DNA from: Vibrio penaeicida
Lineage (GTDB): Bacteria > Pseudomonadota > Gammaproteobacteria > Enterobacterales > Vibrionaceae
DNA length: 64,000 bases
NCBI RefSeq assembly: GCF_030689305.1
Contig: NZ_JAUYVM010000010.1
Span: 124,001 to 188,000 of the forward strand
Direction: 5' to 3'
Under the pieces are notes generated by a model, which was given only the letters and a program-made list of their open reading frames with translations, ran no database searches and had not been told where the DNA came from. Numbering within the stretch: the stretch's first letter is position 1; every line of letters begins with the position of its first letter. The translations under genes and the position numbers were made by a program. This document shows positions 27,209-35,464 of this stretch, one piece after another.

Positions 27209-27374
27209 GGTCGAAATAATCACTCCGACATTTCTCCTACCGAGCACGGTGAAAAAACGGAGAGTCAGTGCAATGCTAAAAACTACAACAAAGAGGGTAG
27301 CCCTCTAATCCTGCACTGAACAAGGGAGCATGGCGTGAAGCTGTGTTGTTGTCATAACTCGATGCGAGGCTATC
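27209..27374 (+). ncRNA. structured 5' leader (candidate cis-regulatory RNA)
   Basis: Several helices can form. An ACCG-agca-CGGT hairpin is framed by CTCC/GGAG. A 7-bp closing stem CAGTGCA (27266-27272) / TGCACTG (27312-27318) encloses AGAGGG-TAG-CCCTCT (27292-27306). The Shine-Dalgarno GGAGAG (27259-27264) of a leader ORF lies just before the closing stem. I find no glycine-riboswitch signature, although related symporters are glycine-riboswitch controlled in vibrios. Confidence 0.45.
27273..27308 (+). CDS. 11-codon leader peptide candidate
   Basis: Reads MLKTTTKRVAL. GGAGAG stands 8 nt upstream, an ideal spacing. The ORF lies wholly within the loop closed by the 7-bp stem, so translation would melt the inner hairpin. 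Three Thr codons in a row are notable. Not proven to be translated. Confidence 0.4.
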   Translation: MLKTTTKRVAL

Positions 27375-28829
27375 GTGGCAGATTTAATTCATTTAATGAA
27401 CGACCTTCTTTGGGGATCGATTCTAGTTTACTTACTTGTTGGTGTGGGTGTGTATTTTACCCTACGCCTTGGGTTCATTCAGTTCAGACATTTTGGTCAC
27501 ATGTTTTCTGTTCTTCGGAACAGCCGTAAATCCGATGCTGCTGGTATCTCTTCTTTCCAAGCACTTTGTACTTCGCTAGCGGCACGTGTTGGTACGGGTA
27601 ACATGGCAGGTGTTGCTGTTGCTCTAACTGCTGGTGGCCCTGGGGCGATTTTCTGGATGTGGATGATTGCTATGTTAGGTATGGCAACGTCATTTGCAGA
27701 AAGTGCACTGGCGCAGTTGTACAAAACACGTGATGCTGATGGCAACTACCGTGGTGGGCCTGCCTACTACATGGAGAAAGGGTTAGGGATGCGCTGGATG
27801 GGCGTGTTGTTCTCTATTCTCCTGATCATAGCGTTTGGATTGGTATTCAACGCTGTACAAGCCAATTCCATTGCGGGTGCAATGCAAACGGCTTTCGGTA
27901 CAGAGCCTAAATTTGTTGGCGGCGCGCTAGTCCTTATCTCTGCATTCATTATTTTTGGTGGCATGAGAAAGATTGCTCGTACAGCCGAGTTGATCGTACC
28001 GGTAATGGCGCTAGCGTATCTTTTGCTTGCCATGTTTGTGATGTTGACCAACCTAGAGAAAGTACCAGCGGTATTTAGCCTGATTTTCAAAAGCGCGTTT
28101 GGCTTACAAGAAGCAGCAGCGGGTGGTTTGGGTTACGCAATCGCACAAGCTATGATTCAAGGTATTAAGCGTGGTTTGTTCTCGAATGAAGCGGGTATGG
28201 GCTCTGCGCCAAATGCCGCTGCATCGGCGACTCCATACCCACCGCACCCAGCTTCACAAGGTTACGTACAAATGCTTGGTGTGTTTATGGACACCATGGT
28301 TATCTGTTCTGCGACTGTTGCCATTATCCTAATGTCTGGTGAATACGTTCCACACGGTGAAATTACTGGTATTGAGTTGACTCAGCGTGCATTGAGTGCA
28401 CAAGTCGGTGAGTGGGGCGGTATCTTTGTTGCAGTGGCGATTTTCTTCTTCGCCTTCACATCCATTATTGCCAACTACTCGTATGCAGAAACCAACCTTA
28501 TCTTCTTAGAACACAACCGCAAGAAAGGTTTGATTCTTTTCCGCATCATTGTTCTAGGTATGGTTATGTTTGGTTCTTTAGCGACATTGCCGACCGTTTG
28601 GGGTTTAGCAGACGTATCAATGGGTTTGATGGCAATCGTCAACCTTGTCGCTATCTTGCTTCTTTCTGGCATCGTGGTGAAGCTGGCAAAGGATTACAAC
28701 AAACAATTGAAAGCGGGCAAAGTGCCGACGTTTGATGTGAAAGATTACCCAGAACTGCAATCTCAACTAGAAGAAGGCATCTGGGACAATACTAAGTCTA
28801 AGCAGAATATTGAGCCCGAGAAAAACTGA
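27375..28829 (+). CDS. sodium:alanine/glycine symporter (AGCS family)
   Basis: 484-aa polytopic inner-membrane transporter. Family motifs are clear: TLRLGFIQFRHF near the N-terminus, the GTGNMAGVAVALTAGGPGA substrate/Na+ loop, FRGGPAYYMEKGLG-like (YRGGPAYYMEKGLGMRW), and KRGLFSNEAGMGSAPNAAA. About ten to eleven membrane helices. GTG start with GAGG 5 nt upstream; an ATG seven codons in is an alternative. It imports alanine or glycine with Na+. A structured leader precedes it. Confidence 0.92.
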   Translation: MADLIHLMNDLLWGSILVYLLVGVGVYFTLRLGFIQFRHFGHMFSVLRNSRKSDAAGISSFQALCTSLAARVGTGNMAGVAVALTAGGPGAIFWMWMIAMLGMATSFAESALAQLYKTRDADGNYRGGPAYYMEKGLGMRWMGVLFSILLIIAFGLVFNAVQANSIAGAMQTAFGTEPKFVGGALVLISAFIIFGGMRKIARTAELIVPVMALAYLLLAMFVMLTNLEKVPAVFSLIFKSAFGLQEAAAGGLGYAIAQAMIQGIKRGLFSNEAGMGSAPNAAASATPYPPHPASQGYVQMLGVFMDTMVICSATVAIILMSGEYVPHGEITGIELTQRALSAQVGEWGGIFVAVAIFFFAFTSIIANYSYAETNLIFLEHNRKKGLILFRIIVLGMVMFGSLATLPTVWGLADVSMGLMAIVNLVAILLLSGIVVKLAKDYNKQLKAGKVPTFDVKDYPELQSQLEEGIWDNTKSKQNIEPEKN

Positions 28830-28855
28830 AATCTTGAACAGAGAAAATAAGTTAC

Positions 28856-29119
28856 ATACCCAAGTAACCTCAAGATGCTTTGTTCAGCGAGAATTAACTG
28901 GCTTTCAGACAAGGCATCGATATGAAGATCTAGTCATTCTAAATCAATAATCGGTAACGCAGTATGAAAGCCAGTTAAACTCGCCCTTGGGAGCCCATAT
29001 TCTGTCCCATTTCATCGTCAAAGAACTTGGAAAGGATTCATCATTCCACTGCGTTCTTCTCCTTGAACTGGAACAGAATATGAGGCTCTGAATCCTGCAT
29101 CTTGAGGTCACTTGGGTAT
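28856..29119. repeat. 264-bp MITE-like inverted-repeat element
   Basis: Terminal inverted repeats of 23 bp (28856-28878 and 29097-29119) begin ATACCCAAGT and differ at one position. Inside are two further inverted pairs: GCGAGAATTAACTGGC-type arms at 28887-28907 / 28965-28984, and CATATTCTG-type arms at 28991-29010 / 29069-29088. The RNA would therefore fold into a cruciform. No coding capacity. It is a non-autonomous interspersed repeat of the kind found in vibrios; a TA target duplication is possible. Confidence 0.8.
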
Positions 29120-29220
29120 AATAGACTTCACGAATCAATACAATTGAAAAAGCCATGCTGACTTAGTGTGGCTTTTTTTATATGCTTACAATACAAAATC
29201 AGCCCAACAGAGTAAAAGTC

Positions 29221-29997
29221 ATGCTTATCGTTGTATCACCAGCAAAAACACTCGATTACGAATCTCCATTAGTGACAGAGCGCTTTACCCAGCCCACGTT
29301 GGTTGAGCACAGTGCCGAGCTGATCAAGGAATGCCGTAAACTTACTCCTGCCGATATTTCGGGCTTGATGAAAGTGAGCGATAAAATTGCAGGGCTTAAC
29401 GCTGCGCGTTTTGAGCAATGGAGTGAGACGTTTACGGTTGAGAATGCGCGCCAAGCTATCTTGGCATTTAAAGGTGATGTATACACTGGTTTGGAGGCGG
29501 AAACGTTTTCCGACGACGAGTTCGATTACGCGCAATCGCATTTGAGAATGTTGTCTGGTTTGTACGGTTTGCTTAAGCCACTGGATTTGATGCAGCCATA
29601 TCGACTAGAGATGGGCACAAAGCTTGCCAATGAGCGTGGTACTAACCTCTATCAGTTCTGGGGCAATATCATTACCGATGAAGTGAATCAAGCGCTTAAA
29701 GAGCAGGGCGACAACGTACTTATCAACCTAGCATCAAATGAATACTTTAAAGCTGTGAAGCCAAAAAATGTAGACGGCACGGTTATTACCCCTGTCTTCA
29801 AAGATTGTAAGAATGGCAATTACAAAGTGATCAGCTTCTTTGCTAAAAAAGCGCGTGGAATGATGGCTCGTTACATCATTCAGAATAAAGTGGATTCGGT
29901 TGAAGCATTAACTCAATTTGATACCGCGGGTTACTATTTTGTTGAAGCTGAATCCACAGCAACAGAGTTAGTGTTCAAGCGTGAAGAGCAAAACTAG
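29221..29997 (+). CDS. yaaA: peroxide stress protein YaaA
   Basis: 258 aa from the ATG at 29221 (MLIVVSPAKTLDYESPL is the canonical family start; an upstream in-frame ATG would add 13 unlikely residues). Conserved blocks: KVSDKIAGLNAARFEQW, AFKGDVYTGLEAETF, LSGLYGLLKPLDLMQPYRLEMG, LYQFWG and NLASNEYFKAV. In E. coli it limits intracellular iron and DNA damage during peroxide stress. It follows the MITE-like element closely, and a terminator lies 50 bp downstream. Confidence 0.96.
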   Translation: MLIVVSPAKTLDYESPLVTERFTQPTLVEHSAELIKECRKLTPADISGLMKVSDKIAGLNAARFEQWSETFTVENARQAILAFKGDVYTGLEAETFSDDEFDYAQSHLRMLSGLYGLLKPLDLMQPYRLEMGTKLANERGTNLYQFWGNIITDEVNQALKEQGDNVLINLASNEYFKAVKPKNVDGTVITPVFKDCKNGNYKVISFFAKKARGMMARYIIQNKVDSVEALTQFDTAGYYFVEAESTATELVFKREEQN

Positions 29998-30046
29998 GCT
30001 ACACACCTTGCGCTTCGATAAAAAGGCATAGAGATCGAACAAAATC

Positions 30047-30077
30047 AAACGCCAGCACAGAAATGTGCTGGCGTTTT
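30047..30077. terminator. bidirectional terminator between yaaA and GH20 gene
   Basis: AAACGCCAGCACA-gaaa-TGTGCTGGCGTTTTT, a near-perfect 13-bp stem. Confidence 0.92.
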
Positions 30078-30113
30078 TAGTTTGAGTTATTGGGCGGGGT
30101 ATATTGGGTGTTG

Positions 30114-31886
30114 TTAGCGTGAAAGTAATTGTCGCAGATATTGCAGTCGAGACATGCTTTGCTTACAACCACCAAGGCGATATTTCTCTTGCCACAAGAT
30201 GGCATACTCACTTTCAATTTCAGCGACTTGAAGAACCAATTGCCTTTTAAGCGAGGTGGGGAAGTCTTCCACTTCTCGGCATTGGTTTTGAATGTAACCG
30301 ATGGCAATATGGCTCGCCAATTTCATTGTTTTTATCGTCCAGAGGATCTCGCGTTTCAGCAGCGATTCGTTTACCGACTTCACTTGTTTTTCAGTGCTTT
30401 CTAATTGGGCGATGCTCTGCCTGATCTTTTGCTCATCTTTCAGATCTGCTCTTCGTATATGGCGACGCGATTTCTGGTCAAATACAAACGGTCCATAAAA
30501 TGCGCAGTTTGGCGTCGATACCCCAGAATCACTGTACGCGTCTTGAAGTTGCAGTAACGTGCCTGTTAAATCGGAATACTCTTTCCCCCAAAAAGTGGTG
30601 AGCACATAACGAATATCAACATCGATGTTTTGTTTCTCGCCCCAAGCAACGGCAGCGCCAAACGCATAGGCTGGTAACGAGGTGGAAAACTGTTGAGCAT
30701 GTCCCATATCCCCCCATTCTGATATCTGATAACCATGTCCGCCAAACTTTTTGGCAGAAATAGCTGCTCGTCGCATGTGAATTTTCGCGGCCTGCCAGCG
30801 ACCCGCAACGGATGCAAAGGTATTTGTTGAAACTACCACCTGAAACGGGTAACCAAATTCAGCGAGCTTTGCGTGTTCTTCATCGTAAGGGTGATTTTCT
30901 TCATAGCCCCAATTGAGCAGCTCCAATTCTTTGGGAAGGTGAGGAAGGATTTCAGGGTATCGAAACAGCATGTCACTGAATATCTGGCAGTACATTCCCC
31001 GTTCACTGGCAATCGTTAACACCTTGGTTAGGTAGTTCAAATAAACTTGCCCTTCTCCTAAAGTCTCACACGCTTGTTTACTGCCATCGACCCCTAAGTC
31101 CATGGTTTCATCAAAATTGATGTTCAGCGTTTTACTGGAAAAGTTGGGTAACAACTCGTCAAATAATTCGGCAATGAATTTTGGAACATCCGGGTTTTCG
31201 GGGTTTAATCCAAAGGATTCAGGGCGAAAGTCGCCACGTTGGTCGTAGAAGCCTGAAGTTTGTTCTGCCAAATGCGTGTATTCCGGATGGCAGAGCCATT
31301 TTTCCATGTGTCCAAACGTCGCTTGATTAGGAATTAATTCGATGCCTTTGGTTTTACAATAGTAATCCAACGCGCGTATTTGTTCGGGAGTGAGTGGGTC
31401 ATAGTCTTGCCAAACTTTGTGGTGCAGCTGGTACGAAAAAGCATGTTCAGTATAGAACTGCAGTTGGTTGATTCTGAGTGATGACCAGTAATCGATAAGC
31501 TCGAATAAGGTGTCCATCGTCGGGATCTTATCTCGACTTACATCCAGAATCACGCCGCGTTGCGAGAAATCGGGTTTATCGAAAAGGACCAGTTGTGGCA
31601 ATGACGAAGAGCACTGACAAACCAATTGAGCCATGATGTGGTGAGCGTACAGAATGCCCAATTCATCGCAGTGCTTGATCAACAAAACATCCTTTCTGAT
31701 CTCAATGCCAAAAGATTGCTCGGTAAACTCGCTATGATATTGGTATTCAACTTGTGGCGATGAGATTCGCTCACCTTGAACGCGAGGGATCATGCCTCGT
31801 GTTAAGCCGGGTATAAATAATGGATCGCCATTAAGAAACTGGATCGACTTTGGTTCAGGAAACAGTGTTGGGCAAAATTCTGCCAT
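30114..31886 (-). CDS. cytoplasmic glycoside hydrolase family 20 (beta-N-acetylhexosaminidase-like)
   Basis: 590 aa with no signal peptide, so probably cytoplasmic. The GH20 catalytic barrel is recognised by SQRGVILDVSRDKIPTMDTL (about 108-127), HAFSYQ, IELIPNQATFGHMEKW and NINFDETMDLG. In the last, Asp259-Glu260 should be the stabilising/acid-base pair. The N-terminal 100 residues resemble the usual GH20b domain, and the C-terminal 130 residues are helical. GAGG lies 6 nt before the ATG. It is 11 bp downstream of the ROK regulator gene in one operon, divergent from a sugar ABC transporter, which suggests it cleaves an imported hexosamine-containing oligosaccharide. Exact substrate unknown. 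Confidence 0.85.
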   Translation of the reverse strand: MAEFCPTLFPEPKSIQFLNGDPLFIPGLTRGMIPRVQGERISSPQVEYQYHSEFTEQSFGIEIRKDVLLIKHCDELGILYAHHIMAQLVCQCSSSLPQLVLFDKPDFSQRGVILDVSRDKIPTMDTLFELIDYWSSLRINQLQFYTEHAFSYQLHHKVWQDYDPLTPEQIRALDYYCKTKGIELIPNQATFGHMEKWLCHPEYTHLAEQTSGFYDQRGDFRPESFGLNPENPDVPKFIAELFDELLPNFSSKTLNINFDETMDLGVDGSKQACETLGEGQVYLNYLTKVLTIASERGMYCQIFSDMLFRYPEILPHLPKELELLNWGYEENHPYDEEHAKLAEFGYPFQVVVSTNTFASVAGRWQAAKIHMRRAAISAKKFGGHGYQISEWGDMGHAQQFSTSLPAYAFGAAVAWGEKQNIDVDIRYVLTTFWGKEYSDLTGTLLQLQDAYSDSGVSTPNCAFYGPFVFDQKSRRHIRRADLKDEQKIRQSIAQLESTEKQVKSVNESLLKREILWTIKTMKLASHIAIGYIQNQCREVEDFPTSLKRQLVLQVAEIESEYAILWQEKYRLGGCKQSMSRLQYLRQLLSR

Positions 31887-31897
31887 ATGGACCTCAG

Positions 31898-32971
31898 TTA
31901 AATACGACTATCAGAAGGCAGCACGCTAAACAGCGCGATATCCTGAGTGATAAGTTTCTGCCACGCCATTGCTGCGGCTCCAGCCGAGACAGCTTGAGTA
32001 CCCAAGGTGGAAAAACTAATGCAGGGATCCCACGTTTTGGGACCGTCCGTGTTGGCAAGTTTCTGATCAATATTGGCCACAAGATTGGCACCATAGCGTT
32101 GGGCTTCGCCACCAATAATGACGTTATGGATGTTCATCAAGCGCCCCATGATGACAAGTGAAGACGCAAACTCTTGGAGGATCAGGGACAAATCGGCAGA
32201 TTCTGTACCATGTACCAGTTCACTTTTGTATTGACCCGCTGAAAAATCATCGCCATAGAAGAGCTTGTTGTTTAACACGAAACCCAAACCAATCCCTAAA
32301 TGCTCAGAGTCGGTATGGCGATGATGAGAGGTAAACAGAACATAGATAAAATGGGTTGTGGGCTCACGACGTGTTTGCATCATTTCCCCCCAAGCAGCGC
32401 AGTTGGCATCGTTGTCAATGAAGATCGGATACGCAAATATTTGGCGGAGTTTGTCCACCAACGCAAGTGGCTTATATATTTCGAGCGCATTAGACAGCGA
32501 CACCTGCCCACTCTCTGGATCCACCAAGCCAGGTAACCCGATACCAATGGCGAGAATCTTATGGAACTTATCTTCTATTTCTCGAAGTACAGGTGTTAGT
32601 ACATGGGCGATTTCGGAAATGACACCTCGCTTGGGCTGGAACGGGATAATGGTGCGATAAACAATTAGGCAATCCACATTCACTACCGAAACGTTAACCA
32701 CACTATCGGTGAGCTCAATACCAACCAAAACACCAATCTCTGAATTGAGAGAAAGTGACACCTTTGGTCGTCCACCTTTACTATTGGAAGGTTTAGCGGT
32801 GACTTCTGAAATCAGATTTTTTTCCGTCAGCAACCCTACAATTTTAGTAATGGTGGATTTATCCAGCCCGAGTTGTTCTGCGACTTCTACCCGTGAAATT
32901 CGGTTATGACGCCAGATGCTATCGATGACTCTGGATAAGTTGACAATCTTACTGTTTTGGCTTGGCTTCAT
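31898..32971 (-). CDS. ROK-family transcriptional regulator
   Basis: 357 aa. The N-terminal winged helix-turn-helix (about 15-60; NRISRVEVAEQLGLDKSTIT) is followed by a ROK sugar-kinase-like fold (VGIELTDS; IGLPGLVDPESG; FIDNDANCAAWGEM). The ROK zinc motif CxCGxxGCxE is absent: the corresponding region around YKSELVHGTESADLSL has no cysteine. It probably represses its own operon and the divergent ABC operon, relieved by a sugar. There is no good ribosome site before the ATG, and a candidate operator reaches up to the start codon. Confidence 0.92.
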   Translation of the reverse strand: MKPSQNSKIVNLSRVIDSIWRHNRISRVEVAEQLGLDKSTITKIVGLLTEKNLISEVTAKPSNSKGGRPKVSLSLNSEIGVLVGIELTDSVVNVSVVNVDCLIVYRTIIPFQPKRGVISEIAHVLTPVLREIEDKFHKILAIGIGLPGLVDPESGQVSLSNALEIYKPLALVDKLRQIFAYPIFIDNDANCAAWGEMMQTRREPTTHFIYVLFTSHHRHTDSEHLGIGLGFVLNNKLFYGDDFSAGQYKSELVHGTESADLSLILQEFASSLVIMGRLMNIHNVIIGGEAQRYGANLVANIDQKLANTDGPKTWDPCISFSTLGTQAVSAGAAAMAWQKLITQDIALFSVLPSDSRI

Positions 32972-32995
32972 AGTTAAGTTGATTGTGGAAACTAA
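32971..32995. promoter_or_regulatory. candidate ROK operator at its own promoter
   Basis: On the minus strand TTAGTTTCC at 32995-32987 is followed by AACTTAACTA at 32980-32971. It is closely similar to the site before the ABC operon and abuts the ROK start codon. Confidence 0.55.
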
Positions 32996-33122
32996 TTAAT
33001 AATATCCTTTATAGCGACTTCAATATGACTATTCAAGAACAAAAATTAAGCGTTCCAATCTATTCACTTGAAGTATGATCGATCTATCTTTTCTTATTTT
33101 TCATTGATAATTTTGTTACTTA

Positions 33123-33140
33123 TTTGTGATCATGATCGTT
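33123..33140. promoter_or_regulatory. weak CRP-like site before the ABC operon
   Basis: TTTGTGATCATGATCGTT has one good half (TGTGA) and one poor half (TCGTT against TCACA). Sugar operons of this type are often CRP-activated. Confidence 0.3.
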
Positions 33141-33169
33141 GTGTCGAGCAAAAAATAGCCTAGATTATA

Positions 33170-33196
33170 TAGTTAGTTTCCCCTGTAAACTAACTA
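33170..33196. promoter_or_regulatory. candidate ROK operator before the ABC operon
   Basis: TAGTTAGTTT (33170-33179), a 7-nt centre, AAACTAACTA (33187-33196): a perfect 10-bp inverted repeat. The half-site arrangement TTAGTTT-N7-AAACTAA resembles known ROK operators. It ends at the ribosome site (AGAGG) and lies 12 nt before the ATG at 33209. Confidence 0.65.
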
Positions 33197-33208
33197 GAGG
33201 ATAAAACA

Positions 33209-34423
33209 ATGAAGTTTAAGAAAGGAGTTAAAGCACTGGTCGCATTAACCGCGTTTACCGTCGCTTTACCTATCTCTGCAATTGCAGAAGAAACCCTAAC
33301 CATATGGACATGGCGCAAACAGGAGCGTCCTCTATGGGAAGCTGTATCTAAGAATATGAAAGACATCAACGTTAAGGTTGAGGTCTTTAAAGGCGTGGAT
33401 TACAACTCCCGTCTTCGTCTTGGTTTACAAAGTGATGGTGGCCCGGATTTATTCCAAGGCCGCCCTGGTGCTTCCTTTATTGATCAATACGCTAAGGCGG
33501 ATGTGATTAAGCCAGTTAGTGGCGATGTGGATCTATCTGGAATTTCTCCAGCAACATTGGGTGCAGCGACAGGCTCGGATGGTAAGGTTTACGGTGTACC
33601 ATTTGCCGTTCAAACTGTGCAAATCATCTATAACAAAGACATTTTTGATAAGCACAATATCAAGGAGCCTAAGTCACTTGCAGAATTTGAGCAAGTCATG
33701 AAAACGCTGAAAGCGGCAGGTGTTACACCGCTTGAAGTACCGGGACGAGCTGGTTGGGCTTTGGCCATGATGAGTGCAGGTCTTGAAGCGGGATTGTCTG
33801 GCGACGGTATGGCAAAAGTTGCAACACGTGATGAACCGTTTACCGCTAGCGGCTATCAAAAAGTTGTGGACACCTTCGCAACGTGGAAGCCGTACATTAA
33901 CCCTTCAGCAGCAGCGCAAGACTACAATGGTATGCGTGCGAATGTGGCTTTAGGCGATTCAGCCATGATTATTGATGGCTTATGGTCAACATCTCCACTA
34001 TCAACCATTGCTCAGACCAATCCAGATGCGAATTTGGGTCTTATGCCAGTCCCAGGGGCTGGAGGTAAAGTCTATGCTTTTGCTGATGGCGCGTATTTAG
34101 TTAATGCCAATAGTGCTAAGAAAGCTGCAGCAGACAAATTGTTAGCGTACACAGCAACTAAAGAGTTTGCGCAGTTGTTTGCCGATCACGTAGGTGAACT
34201 TTCTACTTATGCTTCTGGCATTCAGTATGAAGGAGCGCATCAGGCTGAAGCCGCGACTTTTGTATCTAACCAAGCGCAAGCGCACTTGACTTGGAAAGGT
34301 CCATTCAACGTTCAGTATGAAGAAGTTGTCGGTCCTGCGTTCCAGAAATTCTTAGCTGGTAAAGTTGACAGTAAAGGGTTGTCTGAAGAAATTGAAAAAG
34401 GCTTCAAAGCCAAAAATCTGTAA
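33209..34423 (+). CDS. sugar ABC transporter substrate-binding protein (family 1)
   Basis: 404 aa with signal peptide MKFKKGVKALVALTAFTVAL...AIAEE (cleavage near residue 26). The mature protein begins ETLTIWTWRKQERP and has the family 1 pattern (GPDLFQGRPGA; VYGVPFAVQTVQIIYNKDIF; FADGAYLVNA). It captures an oligosaccharide in the periplasm for the two permeases encoded downstream. AGAGG precedes the ATG. Substrate not determinable; the linked GH20 enzyme suggests a hexosamine-containing sugar. Confidence 0.93.
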   Translation: MKFKKGVKALVALTAFTVALPISAIAEETLTIWTWRKQERPLWEAVSKNMKDINVKVEVFKGVDYNSRLRLGLQSDGGPDLFQGRPGASFIDQYAKADVIKPVSGDVDLSGISPATLGAATGSDGKVYGVPFAVQTVQIIYNKDIFDKHNIKEPKSLAEFEQVMKTLKAAGVTPLEVPGRAGWALAMMSAGLEAGLSGDGMAKVATRDEPFTASGYQKVVDTFATWKPYINPSAAAQDYNGMRANVALGDSAMIIDGLWSTSPLSTIAQTNPDANLGLMPVPGAGGKVYAFADGAYLVNANSAKKAAADKLLAYTATKEFAQLFADHVGELSTYASGIQYEGAHQAEAATFVSNQAQAHLTWKGPFNVQYEEVVGPAFQKFLAGKVDSKGLSEEIEKGFKAKNL

Positions 34424-34523
34424 TGGCCTTTCTGTCATAGCAAAAAGAAAAACGTAAAAACAAAAAGAAAGACGGCGACCTGAATATGCAGGTCGCCCAT
34501 ATACCCATACCGCTGGAGTCAGT

Positions 34524-35456
34524 ATGACCGAGTTTTCCCGCCCCAAAGGATTGAGCTTCAAGCAGAAAGAAAAGATTCAGTACATGTTGCTACTGATTCC
34601 AGGCTGCTTGTTGTATGGGGTATTTAACCTTTTGCCCCTGTTCGGCACATTAGTGCTGTCCTTTTTTGATTGGCCAGGCATAGGACCGGCCACTTTTGTT
34701 GGATTTGATAATTTTACCAAGCTGTTAACTGATGACTACATGAGTACCCAGCTTTGGAATGCGTTTTACCAAACCGTATTGTTCTTCGCTATTTGTATCT
34801 CTGTGTTTCTTTTATTGGGAACGGCTTTTGCGCTGGTATTGAGTTGGAATACGGCAGGAAAATCTGGCTACAAACTTCTGTTCTTTATGCCTTATCCCTT
34901 GGCTGCTGTCGCTGTCGCCTTCTTAGGGCAACTCGTGGTAGACGTGCGTGGACCGCTGAACCAGTTATTAATGAATTGGGATTTGATTTCTGCACCTCTG
35001 ATGTTTTTAGGAGATGAAAGTGCGGCGCTTCCAACCATTGCATTGTTCCAATCTTGGCAGAAGCTAGGGTTCTCAATCATGTTGATTCTCTCTGCGATTC
35101 TTGGCGTTCGCTCCGACTTGCTAGAAGCCGCAGTATTGGATGGTGCAAGTCGCTGGCAGTGCATTCGACATGTTGTGTTTCCTGTTTTGGCGCCTGCGTT
35201 TGTCCTTATTACGATTTTGACCATGGTTGATGTGTTCAATAACGCTGAGTATGTCTTGATTCTCATGGGACCTGATGCCGGACCTTATTACTCAACAGAC
35301 ATCATGGGTACATTCCAGTATCGAACCGCATTTGGAACCAGTGGTGGTTCGGGAACGGCTGATCTTGGTATGGCTGCCGCCATCGGCATGGTGATTTCTG
35401 TTTTGATATTACCAGCAACGATCTATTTGGCACTTAGAAACATGCGTAATCGATAG
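34524..35456 (+). CDS. sugar ABC transporter permease 1 (MalF type)
   Basis: 310-aa inner-membrane protein with about six helices. The EAA loop that contacts the ATPase is seen as EAAVLDGASRWQCIRHVVFP (about residues 200-220). It starts 100 bp after the binding-protein gene; the gap contains no clear terminator. It ends 8 bp before the second permease gene. Confidence 0.93.
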   Translation: MTEFSRPKGLSFKQKEKIQYMLLLIPGCLLYGVFNLLPLFGTLVLSFFDWPGIGPATFVGFDNFTKLLTDDYMSTQLWNAFYQTVLFFAICISVFLLLGTAFALVLSWNTAGKSGYKLLFFMPYPLAAVAVAFLGQLVVDVRGPLNQLLMNWDLISAPLMFLGDESAALPTIALFQSWQKLGFSIMLILSAILGVRSDLLEAAVLDGASRWQCIRHVVFPVLAPAFVLITILTMVDVFNNAEYVLILMGPDAGPYYSTDIMGTFQYRTAFGTSGGSGTADLGMAAAIGMVISVLILPATIYLALRNMRNR

Positions 35457-35464
35457 GGAAAGTC

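Noticed and set aside
27241..27330. Glycine riboswitch before the AGCS symporter
   Set aside because: The GGAGAG is present but the CACCGAAGG-type core and CTCAGG element are missing; the helices differ.
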